Shown here: positions 57,139 to 64,000 of the stretch, one piece after another
Position numbering within the stretch: position 1 is the stretch's first letter
Layout: every line of letters begins with the position of its first letter
Assembly (NCBI RefSeq): GCF_024714495.1
Contig: NZ_JAMZMJ010000005.1
Span: 335,347 to 399,346 of the forward strand
Source of the DNA: Marinoscillum pacificum
Lineage (GTDB): Bacteria; Bacteroidota; Bacteroidia; Cytophagales; Cyclobacteriaceae
Direction: 5' to 3'
Length of the DNA: 64,000 nucleotides
Position numbers and translations under genes: made by a program
Notes under the pieces: generated by a model
The model's database searches: none
What the model was told of the DNA's origin: nothing
The model's input: only the letters and a program-made list of their open reading frames with translations

Positions 57139-58695
57139 ATGAAAGAGTATTTTGGTAGCAACCTCAAAAACGACCTACCAGCGGGACTTGTCGTTGCTTT
57201 AGTAGCCTTACCATTATGCCTAGGTATAGCCTTAGCCTCTAATGCTCCAGCGTTTTCTGGAATCCTCGCTGGCATTATTGGTGGCTTGGTAGTCGGGATG
57301 ATAAGTGGTTCTCACTTAAGTGTAAGTGGACCTGCTGCCGGACTTACCGTGATCGTAATCAACGCCATTGACACATTAGGCACATTTGAGGCATTTCTAT
57401 TAGCAGTATTCATGGCTGGTGTTATACAATTTCTTCTTGGAATCCTGAAAGCAGGCATCATAGGTCACTTTTTCCCATCTTCAGTGATCAAAGGGATGTT
57501 ATCAGCAATTGGACTTATCCTGATTCTAAAACAGATCCCCCATGCTCTTGGAGATGATCAAGACTATGAAGGTGATGAAAGTTTTCTTCAGTCTGACGGT
57601 CAAAATACTTTTACAGAAATTGCACTGGCCTTTCAAAATATTGATACAGGAGCATTAATCATTAGTATTGTCGCCTTAGCGATATTAATATTTTGGGAAA
57701 AACCAGTTATGAAACGTCAAAGCTGGACTAAAATAATGCCCGGTGCATTGGTAGCCGTGCTGTGGGGAGTAATAGCTAACACCATACTGTATGCCAAATT
57801 TCTCCCTTCATTGTTCCTGACCGGAAAACACATGGTAGTGTTGCCTGTGAGCTCTTCATTTAGCGAATTTATCAGCTTCTTCACATTCCCTGACTTCAGT
57901 CAATTAGGCAACTCACAAGTTTACATTTCTGCTGCAACTATCGCCATAATTGCCAGCTTGGAAACACTTCTGAGTTTGGATGCGGTAGACAAACTAGATC
58001 CCTATAAACGGATTGCTCCAGCCAATAGAGAACTAACAGCACAGGGGATTGGAAACATGGTTTCTGGTTTAATCGGTGGGCTACCTATTACAGCTGTAAT
58101 TGTCAGAAGTACTGCAAACATCAGTTCGGGAGGTAAAACAAAGGTATCGGCCGTTTTTCATGGTTTACTCATAGCAGTGTCCGTTATTTTCTTTCCGGAT
58201 ATACTAAATATGGTACCTAAAGCGTCATTGGCAGCAGTGTTACTCATTGTTGGGTATAAATTAACCAAGCCGGCAATTTTCAAAGTAATGTATGCAAAGG
58301 GTAAAGATCAATTTCTCCCCTTTGTCATTACCATATTTGCCATTTTACTTACCGATTTGTTGATAGGCATCTCTGTTGGGATTGTCGTCGGCATTTATTT
58401 TGTCATCAAAAGCAATCTGCATCAGGCGATAACTATAAAAGAAGAAGCTGATCAATCCTTCATCATTCGTTTAGAAAAGGATGTGAGTTTCCTGAATAAA
58501 GCGTACTTAAGAAGAACGCTTAGAAACATTCCTAATGATTCTACAGTGGTTTTTGATGAAACGGATTCGATATTCGTTGACAATGATATAGTGGAAACGA
58601 TAGAAGATTTTAAAGCCACTGCCGTCAACAATAACATCATCGTAAAAATAAAACCGGCAAAAAATTCAAATTCTCCGCAATTAGCAGATGTCTAA
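57139..58695 (+). CDS. SulP family anion transporter
   Basis: A 518-residue SLC26/SulP transporter. 'DLPAGLVVALVALPLCLGIA' starts the first helix, 'SGSHLSVSGPAAGLTVIVIN' is the anion-site repeat, and 'GLIGGLPITAVIVRSTANIS' the second. About 14 helices are followed by a STAS-like cytoplasmic tail (about 435-510, 'NIPNDSTVVFDETDSIFVDN'). The 'LPLCLGIALAS' type resembles bicarbonate transporters; no carbonic anhydrase gene is adjacent, so sulfate or bicarbonate cannot be decided. Confidence 0.9.
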   Translation: MKEYFGSNLKNDLPAGLVVALVALPLCLGIALASNAPAFSGILAGIIGGLVVGMISGSHLSVSGPAAGLTVIVINAIDTLGTFEAFLLAVFMAGVIQFLLGILKAGIIGHFFPSSVIKGMLSAIGLILILKQIPHALGDDQDYEGDESFLQSDGQNTFTEIALAFQNIDTGALIISIVALAILIFWEKPVMKRQSWTKIMPGALVAVLWGVIANTILYAKFLPSLFLTGKHMVVLPVSSSFSEFISFFTFPDFSQLGNSQVYISAATIAIIASLETLLSLDAVDKLDPYKRIAPANRELTAQGIGNMVSGLIGGLPITAVIVRSTANISSGGKTKVSAVFHGLLIAVSVIFFPDILNMVPKASLAAVLLIVGYKLTKPAIFKVMYAKGKDQFLPFVITIFAILLTDLLIGISVGIVVGIYFVIKSNLHQAITIKEEADQSFIIRLEKDVSFLNKAYLRRTLRNIPNDSTVVFDETDSIFVDNDIVETIEDFKATAVNNNIIVKIKPAKNSNSPQLADV

Positions 58696-58740
58696 TTCGG
58701 ACTTATGCCAAGAAAATCGTTAGTTTGTCGTTTCAGAAAT

Positions 58741-58965
58741 ATGAGACAAAGATTTCGTTTTCTTGGCACCTTCATTTTATTGCTTGTCAGCCTTCAGCTT
58801 TTCACTGGCTGCCATGCCTCCTATTATAAAATTCCAATTACTAAATCGCGAAAGCACTTCCGGCCATACGACAGTAAAAAGGACAGAGGAAAAAAACGAG
58901 TCAAGACGAAGAAATACAAGTCATTGAAGCGAACTAAGAAAATCAATGCAAATACTCAAAAGTAG
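58741..58965 (+). CDS. small very basic lipoprotein
   Basis: A 74-residue lipoprotein from the ATG at 58741 (MRQRFRFLGTFILLL, lipobox LFTGC with the Cys about residue 24); an ATG at 58705 would add twelve residues and spoil the signal. The mature part is short and strongly basic ('KSRKHFRPYDSKKDRGKKRV'), so it may bind lipopolysaccharide, nucleic acid or peptidoglycan. It overlaps the GGT gene by 20 bases. Family unknown. Confidence 0.6.
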   Translation: MRQRFRFLGTFILLLVSLQLFTGCHASYYKIPITKSRKHFRPYDSKKDRGKKRVKTKKYKSLKRTKKINANTQK

Positions 58966-60637
58966 CCTCTTCCTATCCCTAATCATCGTATTTGGTTCAT
59001 GCAGTGAACCTTCCAACAGAACAAAAACAGGAGCAATTGGAGATAGTGCTATGGTTGTTTCTGCACATCCACTTGCTACCAAAGCGGGTCTATTCATTCT
59101 TAAAAATGGAGGTAATGCCTATGATGCGGCAATTGCTACTCAGTTCGCGCTAGCTGTTGTTTATCCAAGAGCAGGAAATATAGGTGGTGGCGGATTTGCT
59201 GTAATTCGTGAATCCGATGGCGCTATTGCCACACTCGACTTTCGAGAAAAGGCTCCACTAGCAGCATATAAAACCATGTTCCAAAATGATAGTGGTCTTG
59301 TCATCTCTGAATTAAGCACATTAGGACATCTCGGTGCTGGTGTACCAGGCAGCGTTGCCGGAATGTGGCAGATTCATCAAAAATATGGATCCATGCCGTG
59401 GAGGGAATTAGTTCAACCAGCTATTAACCTTGCTTTCGAAGGTCATCGCATTACAGCTGATGAAGCAGATGCACTAAACGAAAAACAGGATGACTTTAAA
59501 GAAGCTAATGATTGGACTCCTTGGGTTATCAACGATGACGGCTGGCATGAAGGAGCCTACGTAAGGCAATTGCAACTTGCTGCTACCCTATCATTCGTTA
59601 GAGATTCTGGTCGTGATGGATTTTACAAAGGAATAGTAGCCAAACAAATTGCTGACGAAATGGAACGCGGTGATGGAATCATCACATTAGAAGATTTAGA
59701 GAACTATGAAGCTATTTGGAAAGAGCCTCTAGTTGGAACATACAAAGGTCATAAGGTAATATCTATGCCTCCAACTTCTAGTGGTGGAATTGCATTACTT
59801 CAACTTCTGCAAGGGGCAGAACAAGTTAATTTAGGCGATCACCCACATAACAGCACCAATGCCGTACACTTAATGGCTGAGATCGAAAAGCGTGTATTTG
59901 CAGACCGAGCGAAACATCTGGGAGATCCAGACTTCTACCAGGTTCCAGTTGCAGAGATTTTATCTACTCAATACAACAGCGACCGATTTGACGAGATTAA
60001 CATCACAGAGATTACTCCATCCTCTCAAATCAAAGGCGGAGATGTGCCATATGAGTCAGATCAGACAACTCACTTTTCAATAGTAGATTCTTACGGAAAT
60101 GCGATATCCATTACAACCACTCTCAATTTGAATTATGGCTGCAAAGTTTGGGTAAAGGGAGCAGGTTTTGTGCTTAACAATGAAATGGATGATTTTAGTG
60201 CTAAACCAGGCGTTCCCAACTTCTTTGGGCTTGTAGGTGCAGAAGCTAATGCAATTGCACCAGGTAAGCGCATGTTGAGTTCTATGACCCCAACTATTTT
60301 GGAGAAAGATGGAAAATTAAAAGCGGTTCTTGGTAGTCCTGGGGGCGCCACCATCATCACTTCCGTATTCCAAACTGTGATCAACTTAGTTGATTACGAC
60401 ATGTCCATGCAAGAAGCCGTAGAGGCTAAAAAAATCCACCATCAGTGGCTTCCTGACCAAATAAAAATGGAGACTGGAGCCATCAGACCTGAAACAAAAA
60501 CCGAACTGGAACAGCAAGGCTACAAATTTCAAGAGGTTGATAAAATTGGAAGAAATGACTGCATTCTTATTTTACCAGATGGCAAGCTAGAAGGAGGAGC
60601 TGATCCTCGAGGAGATGATTATGCAGAGGGTTATTAA
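58946..60637 (+). CDS. ggt: gamma-glutamyltransferase, lipoprotein form
   Basis: Cleaves gamma-glutamyl bonds of glutathione and transfers the group to water or amino acids. The 563-residue precursor has a lipobox VFGSC (Cys19). Self-cleavage is expected before Thr374 in 'YESDQTTHFSIVD', giving the small subunit; 'GNIGGGGFAV' and 'LGSPGGATIITSV' are conserved. It should be anchored at an envelope membrane. The stop overlaps the convergent OmpA-family gene by four bases (TTAA). Confidence 0.93.
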   Translation: MQILKSSLFLSLIIVFGSCSEPSNRTKTGAIGDSAMVVSAHPLATKAGLFILKNGGNAYDAAIATQFALAVVYPRAGNIGGGGFAVIRESDGAIATLDFREKAPLAAYKTMFQNDSGLVISELSTLGHLGAGVPGSVAGMWQIHQKYGSMPWRELVQPAINLAFEGHRITADEADALNEKQDDFKEANDWTPWVINDDGWHEGAYVRQLQLAATLSFVRDSGRDGFYKGIVAKQIADEMERGDGIITLEDLENYEAIWKEPLVGTYKGHKVISMPPTSSGGIALLQLLQGAEQVNLGDHPHNSTNAVHLMAEIEKRVFADRAKHLGDPDFYQVPVAEILSTQYNSDRFDEINITEITPSSQIKGGDVPYESDQTTHFSIVDSYGNAISITTTLNLNYGCKVWVKGAGFVLNNEMDDFSAKPGVPNFFGLVGAEANAIAPGKRMLSSMTPTILEKDGKLKAVLGSPGGATIITSVFQTVINLVDYDMSMQEAVEAKKIHHQWLPDQIKMETGAIRPETKTELEQQGYKFQEVDKIGRNDCILILPDGKLEGGADPRGDDYAEGY

Positions 60638-62157
60638 TTAACCCTCACAATCTCAAACTCCACTCTCCGATTTAGTTTTCTTGTATTCTCGCTAGTATTA
60701 CTGGCTACAGGTTGCTCACCACCGTACCCTTCACCATCTATTCTTGAAGACTCTATTCCTTTAGAAACCAGGTAATCCGTAACGGCGTAAACTCTTTCTT
60801 GTGACAATTCCACATTCAGCATGGCATTACCTACATTGTCCGTATGTCCTTTTAAGAAGATATTCACCGTTGGGTTTTCTTCCATCATTTCCACTACCAA
60901 ATCAAGCTCATCCTCAGAACCTTCTATAAAATTGGCAGTACCTCTGTAGAAGAGTACGTTACTCAAAGTAATGACACTACCCTCCTTCAACGGATCTAAC
61001 GCTATTGAATAAGTCTCTTCCAATGACATGGTATCTAGATCGTATTTAGACTTGTAGGAGAAATACCCCTCCGATTTAAATTCTACGGTAATCGCTCCCA
61101 TTTTCTGATCGAATCGAACACCATCATCACCAATAACTAAATTCAATGTATTATCCCCTGTTAGCACCGCATTTCCTGCAATGAGTTCACCACTCGCTTT
61201 ATCATGTAACTCGAACGTCACATAATCCATCATTCCTGACTCTATATCAAAAGCCACTTCTTGAGTAGTATCAACTGCCACTTCCTCAAAATTTGCCTGG
61301 ATCTTGATTCGCTTAATATCTCCATACCCATCGCTATTTTGTGTAGATACAAAATAAGCATAGTCAGAATCATTGCTAAATACGAAAGAGGTCTCTGCTC
61401 CGGAGGTATTAACAGTTGCTCCTAAGTTTACCGGTTGACTCCAATTCTGCCAGGTATCATCCTGTCTGACACTGTAGAAAATATCGAAACTCCCTTGTCC
61501 ACCTTGTCCATTACTAGCATAATACAAGGTCTTATTATCAGGAGCTAGAAAAGGTGATATCTCCTGAAACTTTGAATTAATGGTATTACCAAGATTTCTT
61601 GGCGATGACCATTTACCATCATCTCCAAGGAAACATACAAACAAATCATCCACCCCATAGCCAAGATTATTTTCAAGACTAAAGAATAAGTATTTACCAT
61701 CATTCGAAATACTACCTGTCTGTAGAGGAGATCGATTCTTGAAATATGGTATTTCTAACTCCTGCACTTTCCCTTTTTGATTCTGTGCCATCACTTTACC
61801 GTAGTACAACCCCTTATCATACCATACATAATTGTATAAGAAGTACTGACCATCTGCGGTCATTCCTATTGGAGAAGCGAAGTTCTTGTCATTCACTTTC
61901 ATTTTCAATGGAACCTGAAGGTCATCCTCCGCCGCACTCATCCAAATATCTCCAACATCTTGAGTACCATTGGCATTATCAGGGTGTCTTTCCCTTGTAT
62001 AGTAAATAATTGAATTGTCGAAATCGAAGAATATGTAGTTTTCGCCTTTTACAGAATTTAATGAATCCAATGGCTCCGGATCACTAAAAAACTGCAATTG
62101 AGAATAACTAGAAAATGTGAATAACAGAGCGAGTAGCGCTAACAGCTGTTTCTTCAT
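60634..62157 (-). CDS. PD40-repeat OmpA family protein
   Basis: About 507 residues from the ATG at 62157 (MKKQLLALLAL); a TTG five codons upstream is less likely. A signal peptide is followed by PD40/WD40-like beta-propeller repeats (about 25-290, such as 'EISPFLAPDNKTLYYASNGQ'), a middle carrier domain and a C-terminal OmpA domain (about 395-507) with 'VNIFLKGHTDNVGNAMLNVE' and 'SQERVYAVTDYLVSKGIESS', which binds peptidoglycan. A near-consensus -7 box (AATCTTTG, minus strand, 62177-62170) precedes it. Confidence 0.88.
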   Translation of the reverse strand: MKKQLLALLALLFTFSSYSQLQFFSDPEPLDSLNSVKGENYIFFDFDNSIIYYTRERHPDNANGTQDVGDIWMSAAEDDLQVPLKMKVNDKNFASPIGMTADGQYFLYNYVWYDKGLYYGKVMAQNQKGKVQELEIPYFKNRSPLQTGSISNDGKYLFFSLENNLGYGVDDLFVCFLGDDGKWSSPRNLGNTINSKFQEISPFLAPDNKTLYYASNGQGGQGSFDIFYSVRQDDTWQNWSQPVNLGATVNTSGAETSFVFSNDSDYAYFVSTQNSDGYGDIKRIKIQANFEEVAVDTTQEVAFDIESGMMDYVTFELHDKASGELIAGNAVLTGDNTLNLVIGDDGVRFDQKMGAITVEFKSEGYFSYKSKYDLDTMSLEETYSIALDPLKEGSVITLSNVLFYRGTANFIEGSEDELDLVVEMMEENPTVNIFLKGHTDNVGNAMLNVELSQERVYAVTDYLVSKGIESSRIDGEGYGGEQPVASNTSENTRKLNRRVEFEIVRVN

Positions 62158-62212
62158 TATATGAATATTCAAAGATTATTTTTAATAATTTTTATTTTTA
62201 TTCGATATATCA

Positions 62213-62220
62213 TACTTTTG
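62213..62220 (+). promoter_or_regulatory. -7 box of a candidate small RNA
   Basis: TACTTTTG, exact TAnnTTTG on the forward strand where no forward gene starts for another 770 bases. An intrinsic terminator in the same orientation follows at 62278. Confidence 0.45.
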
Positions 62221-62225
62221 AACAA

Positions 62226-62311
62226 TCGAAGGGGCCTTAACCAGCGTCCAAAATTAAACAAGTGTATGAATGCATTGATCCCTAACCCGAAAAGGTTAGG
62301 GATTTCTTTTT
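62226..62311 (+). ncRNA. candidate small RNA, about 86 nt
   Basis: A forward -7 box (62213-62220) and a strong forward terminator (62278-62311) bound an 86-base stretch between two reverse genes. The 5' part has GGGGCCTTAACC (62231-62242), whose CCTTAACC could also pair with the terminator arm GGTTAGG. It includes a 15-codon frame from ATG 62267 that runs through the hairpin. It matches none of the RNA families whose signatures I can check by eye (SRP, tmRNA, 6S). Evidence is promoter plus terminator only. Confidence 0.45.
62278..62311 (+). terminator. strong forward intrinsic terminator
   Basis: Perfect ten-pair stem ATCCCTAACC/GGTTAGGGAT with loop CGAAAA, then TTCTTTTT. The T run is on the forward side only, so it does not serve the reverse glycosylase gene next to it. 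Confidence 0.75.
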
Positions 62312-62327
62312 AGTAACGCATCAAACC

Positions 62328-62957
62328 TCATTTATTATCGGATTTCTTCCTCACACTAACAAAATCACTTTCTTCCAAATAAAACCTCCAGGGCAGCAGT
62401 GCATCTTCTTCTGCATAATCCACCCCTATTCTAACATCTGTGACAACTTCGCCAACAGACTCATTAGATTTACGTCCAATCCAGATATGTTCACCTAGTA
62501 AATCTGTATTGTTGAATGAAGTTGTTATGCCCATGGCATGACTTAGCGTACCTGGTCCTGCACTGAGTTTTTTATACGGCACCTTTGCTCCTCTTCTACC
62601 TTTCATTATGTCAACATTAACCACCGGCTCTATTCCTCGAATGAGCACGGCATCTGCCAGACCTTCTTGATTTGTCACAATATTGAACAAATGATGAATC
62701 CCGTAGCATAAATAAACATACGCCCTACCACCCGATTGATACATCACTTCTGTTCTGGCCGTACGTTTATGGAAAGCATGACAAGCTTTATCATTTCTTC
62801 CGTTGTACGCCTCAGTTTCTACGATCTTGCCTACTGTAGTATTTCCACCTATGTTTGTGACCAGATACTTTCCCAGAAGATCTTTTGCGATCTGGACTAC
62901 ATCATCACGCAAGTAGAACGATTGAGGAAGTTTTTCGTATGAAGAAAGATCATCCAT
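62328..62957 (-). CDS. 3-methyladenine DNA glycosylase (AAG/Mpg family)
   Basis: Removes alkylated purines in base excision repair; 209 residues. 'LLGKYLVTNIGG', the catalytic segment 'VGKIVETEAYNGRNDKACHA' with the conserved Glu, 'AYVYLCYGIHHLFNIVTNQE' and 'LSAGPGTLSHAMGI' are all typical of the family. Monocistronic by layout. Confidence 0.93.
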   Translation of the reverse strand: MDDLSSYEKLPQSFYLRDDVVQIAKDLLGKYLVTNIGGNTTVGKIVETEAYNGRNDKACHAFHKRTARTEVMYQSGGRAYVYLCYGIHHLFNIVTNQEGLADAVLIRGIEPVVNVDIMKGRRGAKVPYKKLSAGPGTLSHAMGITTSFNNTDLLGEHIWIGRKSNESVGEVVTDVRIGVDYAEEDALLPWRFYLEESDFVSVRKKSDNK

Positions 62958-62986
62958 TATAAATGAACTAAAACCTATTTAAAACA

Positions 62987-63856
62987 ATGAGTAAAATCGC
63001 AAAACTAACCTTATTGTGTATCCTATTTGTATATGGCACTGCAGCTGTAGCACAAATTGACACCCCACAACCAAGCCCGGCTGGGTCAGTATACAGTAAA
63101 GTTGGACTAACGGACGTTACAGTAGATTACTTCAGACCTGGAGTGAAAGGTCGTAAAATATTTGGTGAAGGCGATAGCTACCTTCAGCCGTACGGTGTTC
63201 TTTGGAGAACTGGTGCTAACTCTGGAACGAAAGTAACTTTCAGCACAGAAGTAACTGTGGCTGGCACAAAAGTACCTGCTGGAGAGTACTTAATCTTCTC
63301 TACTCCAGGCAAATCAGAGTGGACTGTATCTCTATACAAAGATTTGAGTATTGGCGGAAATGTAAATGGCTATGATGCTGCTAATGAAGTTGTGAAAACA
63401 ACTGTAAAAGCTATCAAATTAAGTGAGCCTGTTGAAAGACTTACATTCAACATTTCTGACATCTCTGAGGACAACTCCAAAGCTGCTATTCAAATGTCTT
63501 GGGCAGATGCTTCATTCAAACTTCCTATTGAAGTATCATTCGTAGAAGATGTTATTAAAGCGATTGAGAAGCAAACAAAAGTAAATCCTGTAGTTTATGT
63601 GCAGGCAGCAAACTTCTATTTCTCTCAGAATACTGAATTAGATAAAGCGTTAGAATACATGAACATGTATTTAGCTGTTGGAGAGAATAGCAAGCAATTC
63701 TGGAATGTACACACCAAAGCTAAGATCCAAGCTGCTTTAGGCAAGAAGAAAGAAGCTATAGCTACAGCTAAAGAATCAATGGAGACGGCCAAGGCTAGTG
63801 GAAATGATTTCGGTTATGTAAAAAGAAATCAGGATTTGATTGACTCTTTGAAGTAA
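62987..63856 (+). CDS. DUF2911 exported protein
   Basis: A 289-residue protein with signal peptide 'LLCILFVYGTAAVAQ'. DUF2911 fills about 25-185 ('KGRKIFGEGDSYLQPYGVLW', 'RTGANSGTKVTFS', 'VPAGEYLIFSTPGKSEWTVS'); two TPR-like repeats follow (about 195-285). Function unknown; it is a common, often abundant periplasmic protein in the phylum. An IS1182-type element begins 21 bases after its stop. Confidence 0.85.
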   Translation: MSKIAKLTLLCILFVYGTAAVAQIDTPQPSPAGSVYSKVGLTDVTVDYFRPGVKGRKIFGEGDSYLQPYGVLWRTGANSGTKVTFSTEVTVAGTKVPAGEYLIFSTPGKSEWTVSLYKDLSIGGNVNGYDAANEVVKTTVKAIKLSEPVERLTFNISDISEDNSKAAIQMSWADASFKLPIEVSFVEDVIKAIEKQTKVNPVVYVQAANFYFSQNTELDKALEYMNMYLAVGENSKQFWNVHTKAKIQAALGKKKEAIATAKESMETAKASGNDFGYVKRNQDLIDSLK

Positions 63857-63877
63857 TCAATTTCCATAGAAAGAAAA

Positions 63878-64000
63878 AAGAGGCTGTCTCAAAAGGGCAG
63901 TCTCTTTTTTATAAAAAGAAAGCCGAGCACAATTAAGTTCTCGGCTTTTTTGTGACTAAGAATTAACTTAGTCTTGTGCGTAATTCAAATCTAGTCTTTA
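63878..64000 (+). mobile_element. left end of a second IS1182-type element, cut by the window
   Basis: The 17-base terminal repeat (63878-63894) equals that of the element at 27354. The leader keeps the same three hairpins with substitutions (63880-63904, 63922-63945, 63954-63973). It is clearly a different isoform, because bases differ throughout the leader. Same orientation as the first copy. Confidence 0.85.
63976..64000 (+). CDS. IS1182 family transposase, N-terminal fragment
   Basis: From the GTG at 63976 the frame reads MRNSNLVF, as in the complete transposase at 27455. The rest is outside the window. Confidence 0.8.

Noticed and set aside
62278..62311. Terminator of the reverse glycosylase gene
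   Set aside because: The hairpin has its T run only on the forward strand; on the reverse strand it is followed by CAATGCATTC.
27354..64000. 36.5-kb composite transposon
   Set aside because: The two IS ends are clearly different in sequence, and the interval is made of core genes that one would not expect to move.

Overview
The window looks like chromosomal DNA of a free-living, probably marine member of the Bacteroidota (Cytophagales-like). Supporting signs are a C-terminal type IX secretion sorting domain, many lipoprotein signal peptides, -7 promoter boxes of the TAnnTTTG type, an IPExxxVDY-family gene beside the pyruvate kinase and acyl carrier protein genes, weak use of Shine-Dalgarno sites, and an AT-rich composition. 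Genus and species cannot be read from the sequence.

Layout. 1-2 kb: a truncated TauE/SafE permease and a DNRLRE lipoprotein. 2.1-13.8 kb: a surface-glycan locus (flippase, two methyltransferases, a PAPS-type sulfotransferase, four glycosyltransferases, a YfhO-like membrane protein and a DegT aminotransferase), which suggests a sulfated and methylated polysaccharide. 13.9-15.7 kb: pfkA and miaA, tail to tail. 15.8-23.9 kb: a forward run with a 1087-residue hybrid histidine kinase, a lone receiver, a small protein, a PhnP-like hydrolase, an RqcH/NFACT protein and a secreted M1 peptidase whose frame is cut by one TAG stop before its T9SS domain. 24-27.3 kb: a KatG that carries a lipoprotein signal, and a DUF6624 gene with two identical palindromes around its promoter. 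27.35-29.1 kb: a complete IS1182-type element; the left end of a second, diverged copy lies at the window end (63.88 kb).

29.1-35.5 kb: core metabolism (pyk, acpP-fabF-rnc-nadE, yidD). 35.6-40.6 kb: three outer-membrane or barrel proteins and a MORN-repeat protein. 40.6-44.9 kb (reverse): tgt, two tandem LptF/LptG-type permeases that are about 77% identical, and an EamA transporter. 45-47.8 kb: a glycosyltransferase, an ECF sigma factor, rsmG and a small membrane protein. 47.8-51 kb (reverse): a tightly overlapping set coding for a LolA-like protein, an exported YidD-like protein and two TPR-membrane proteins, preceded by a terminator-like hairpin that ends exactly at the first start codon.

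51.2-64 kb: a sirtuin without zinc cysteines, a previously uncalled 48-residue exported protein, an ACMSD-like decarboxylase, a TPR protein, an MpaB/Lcp-like oxygenase, a SulP transporter, a gamma-glutamyltransferase lipoprotein, a PD40-OmpA protein, a candidate small RNA of about 86 nt, a 3-methyladenine glycosylase and a DUF2911 protein. No rRNA, tRNA or CRISPR array was found. No obvious new defence system was seen. The points most worth follow-up are the candidate sRNA, the YidD-like/TPR operon with its possible attenuator, the LptF/G duplication, the split T9SS peptidase and the structured IS1182 leader.
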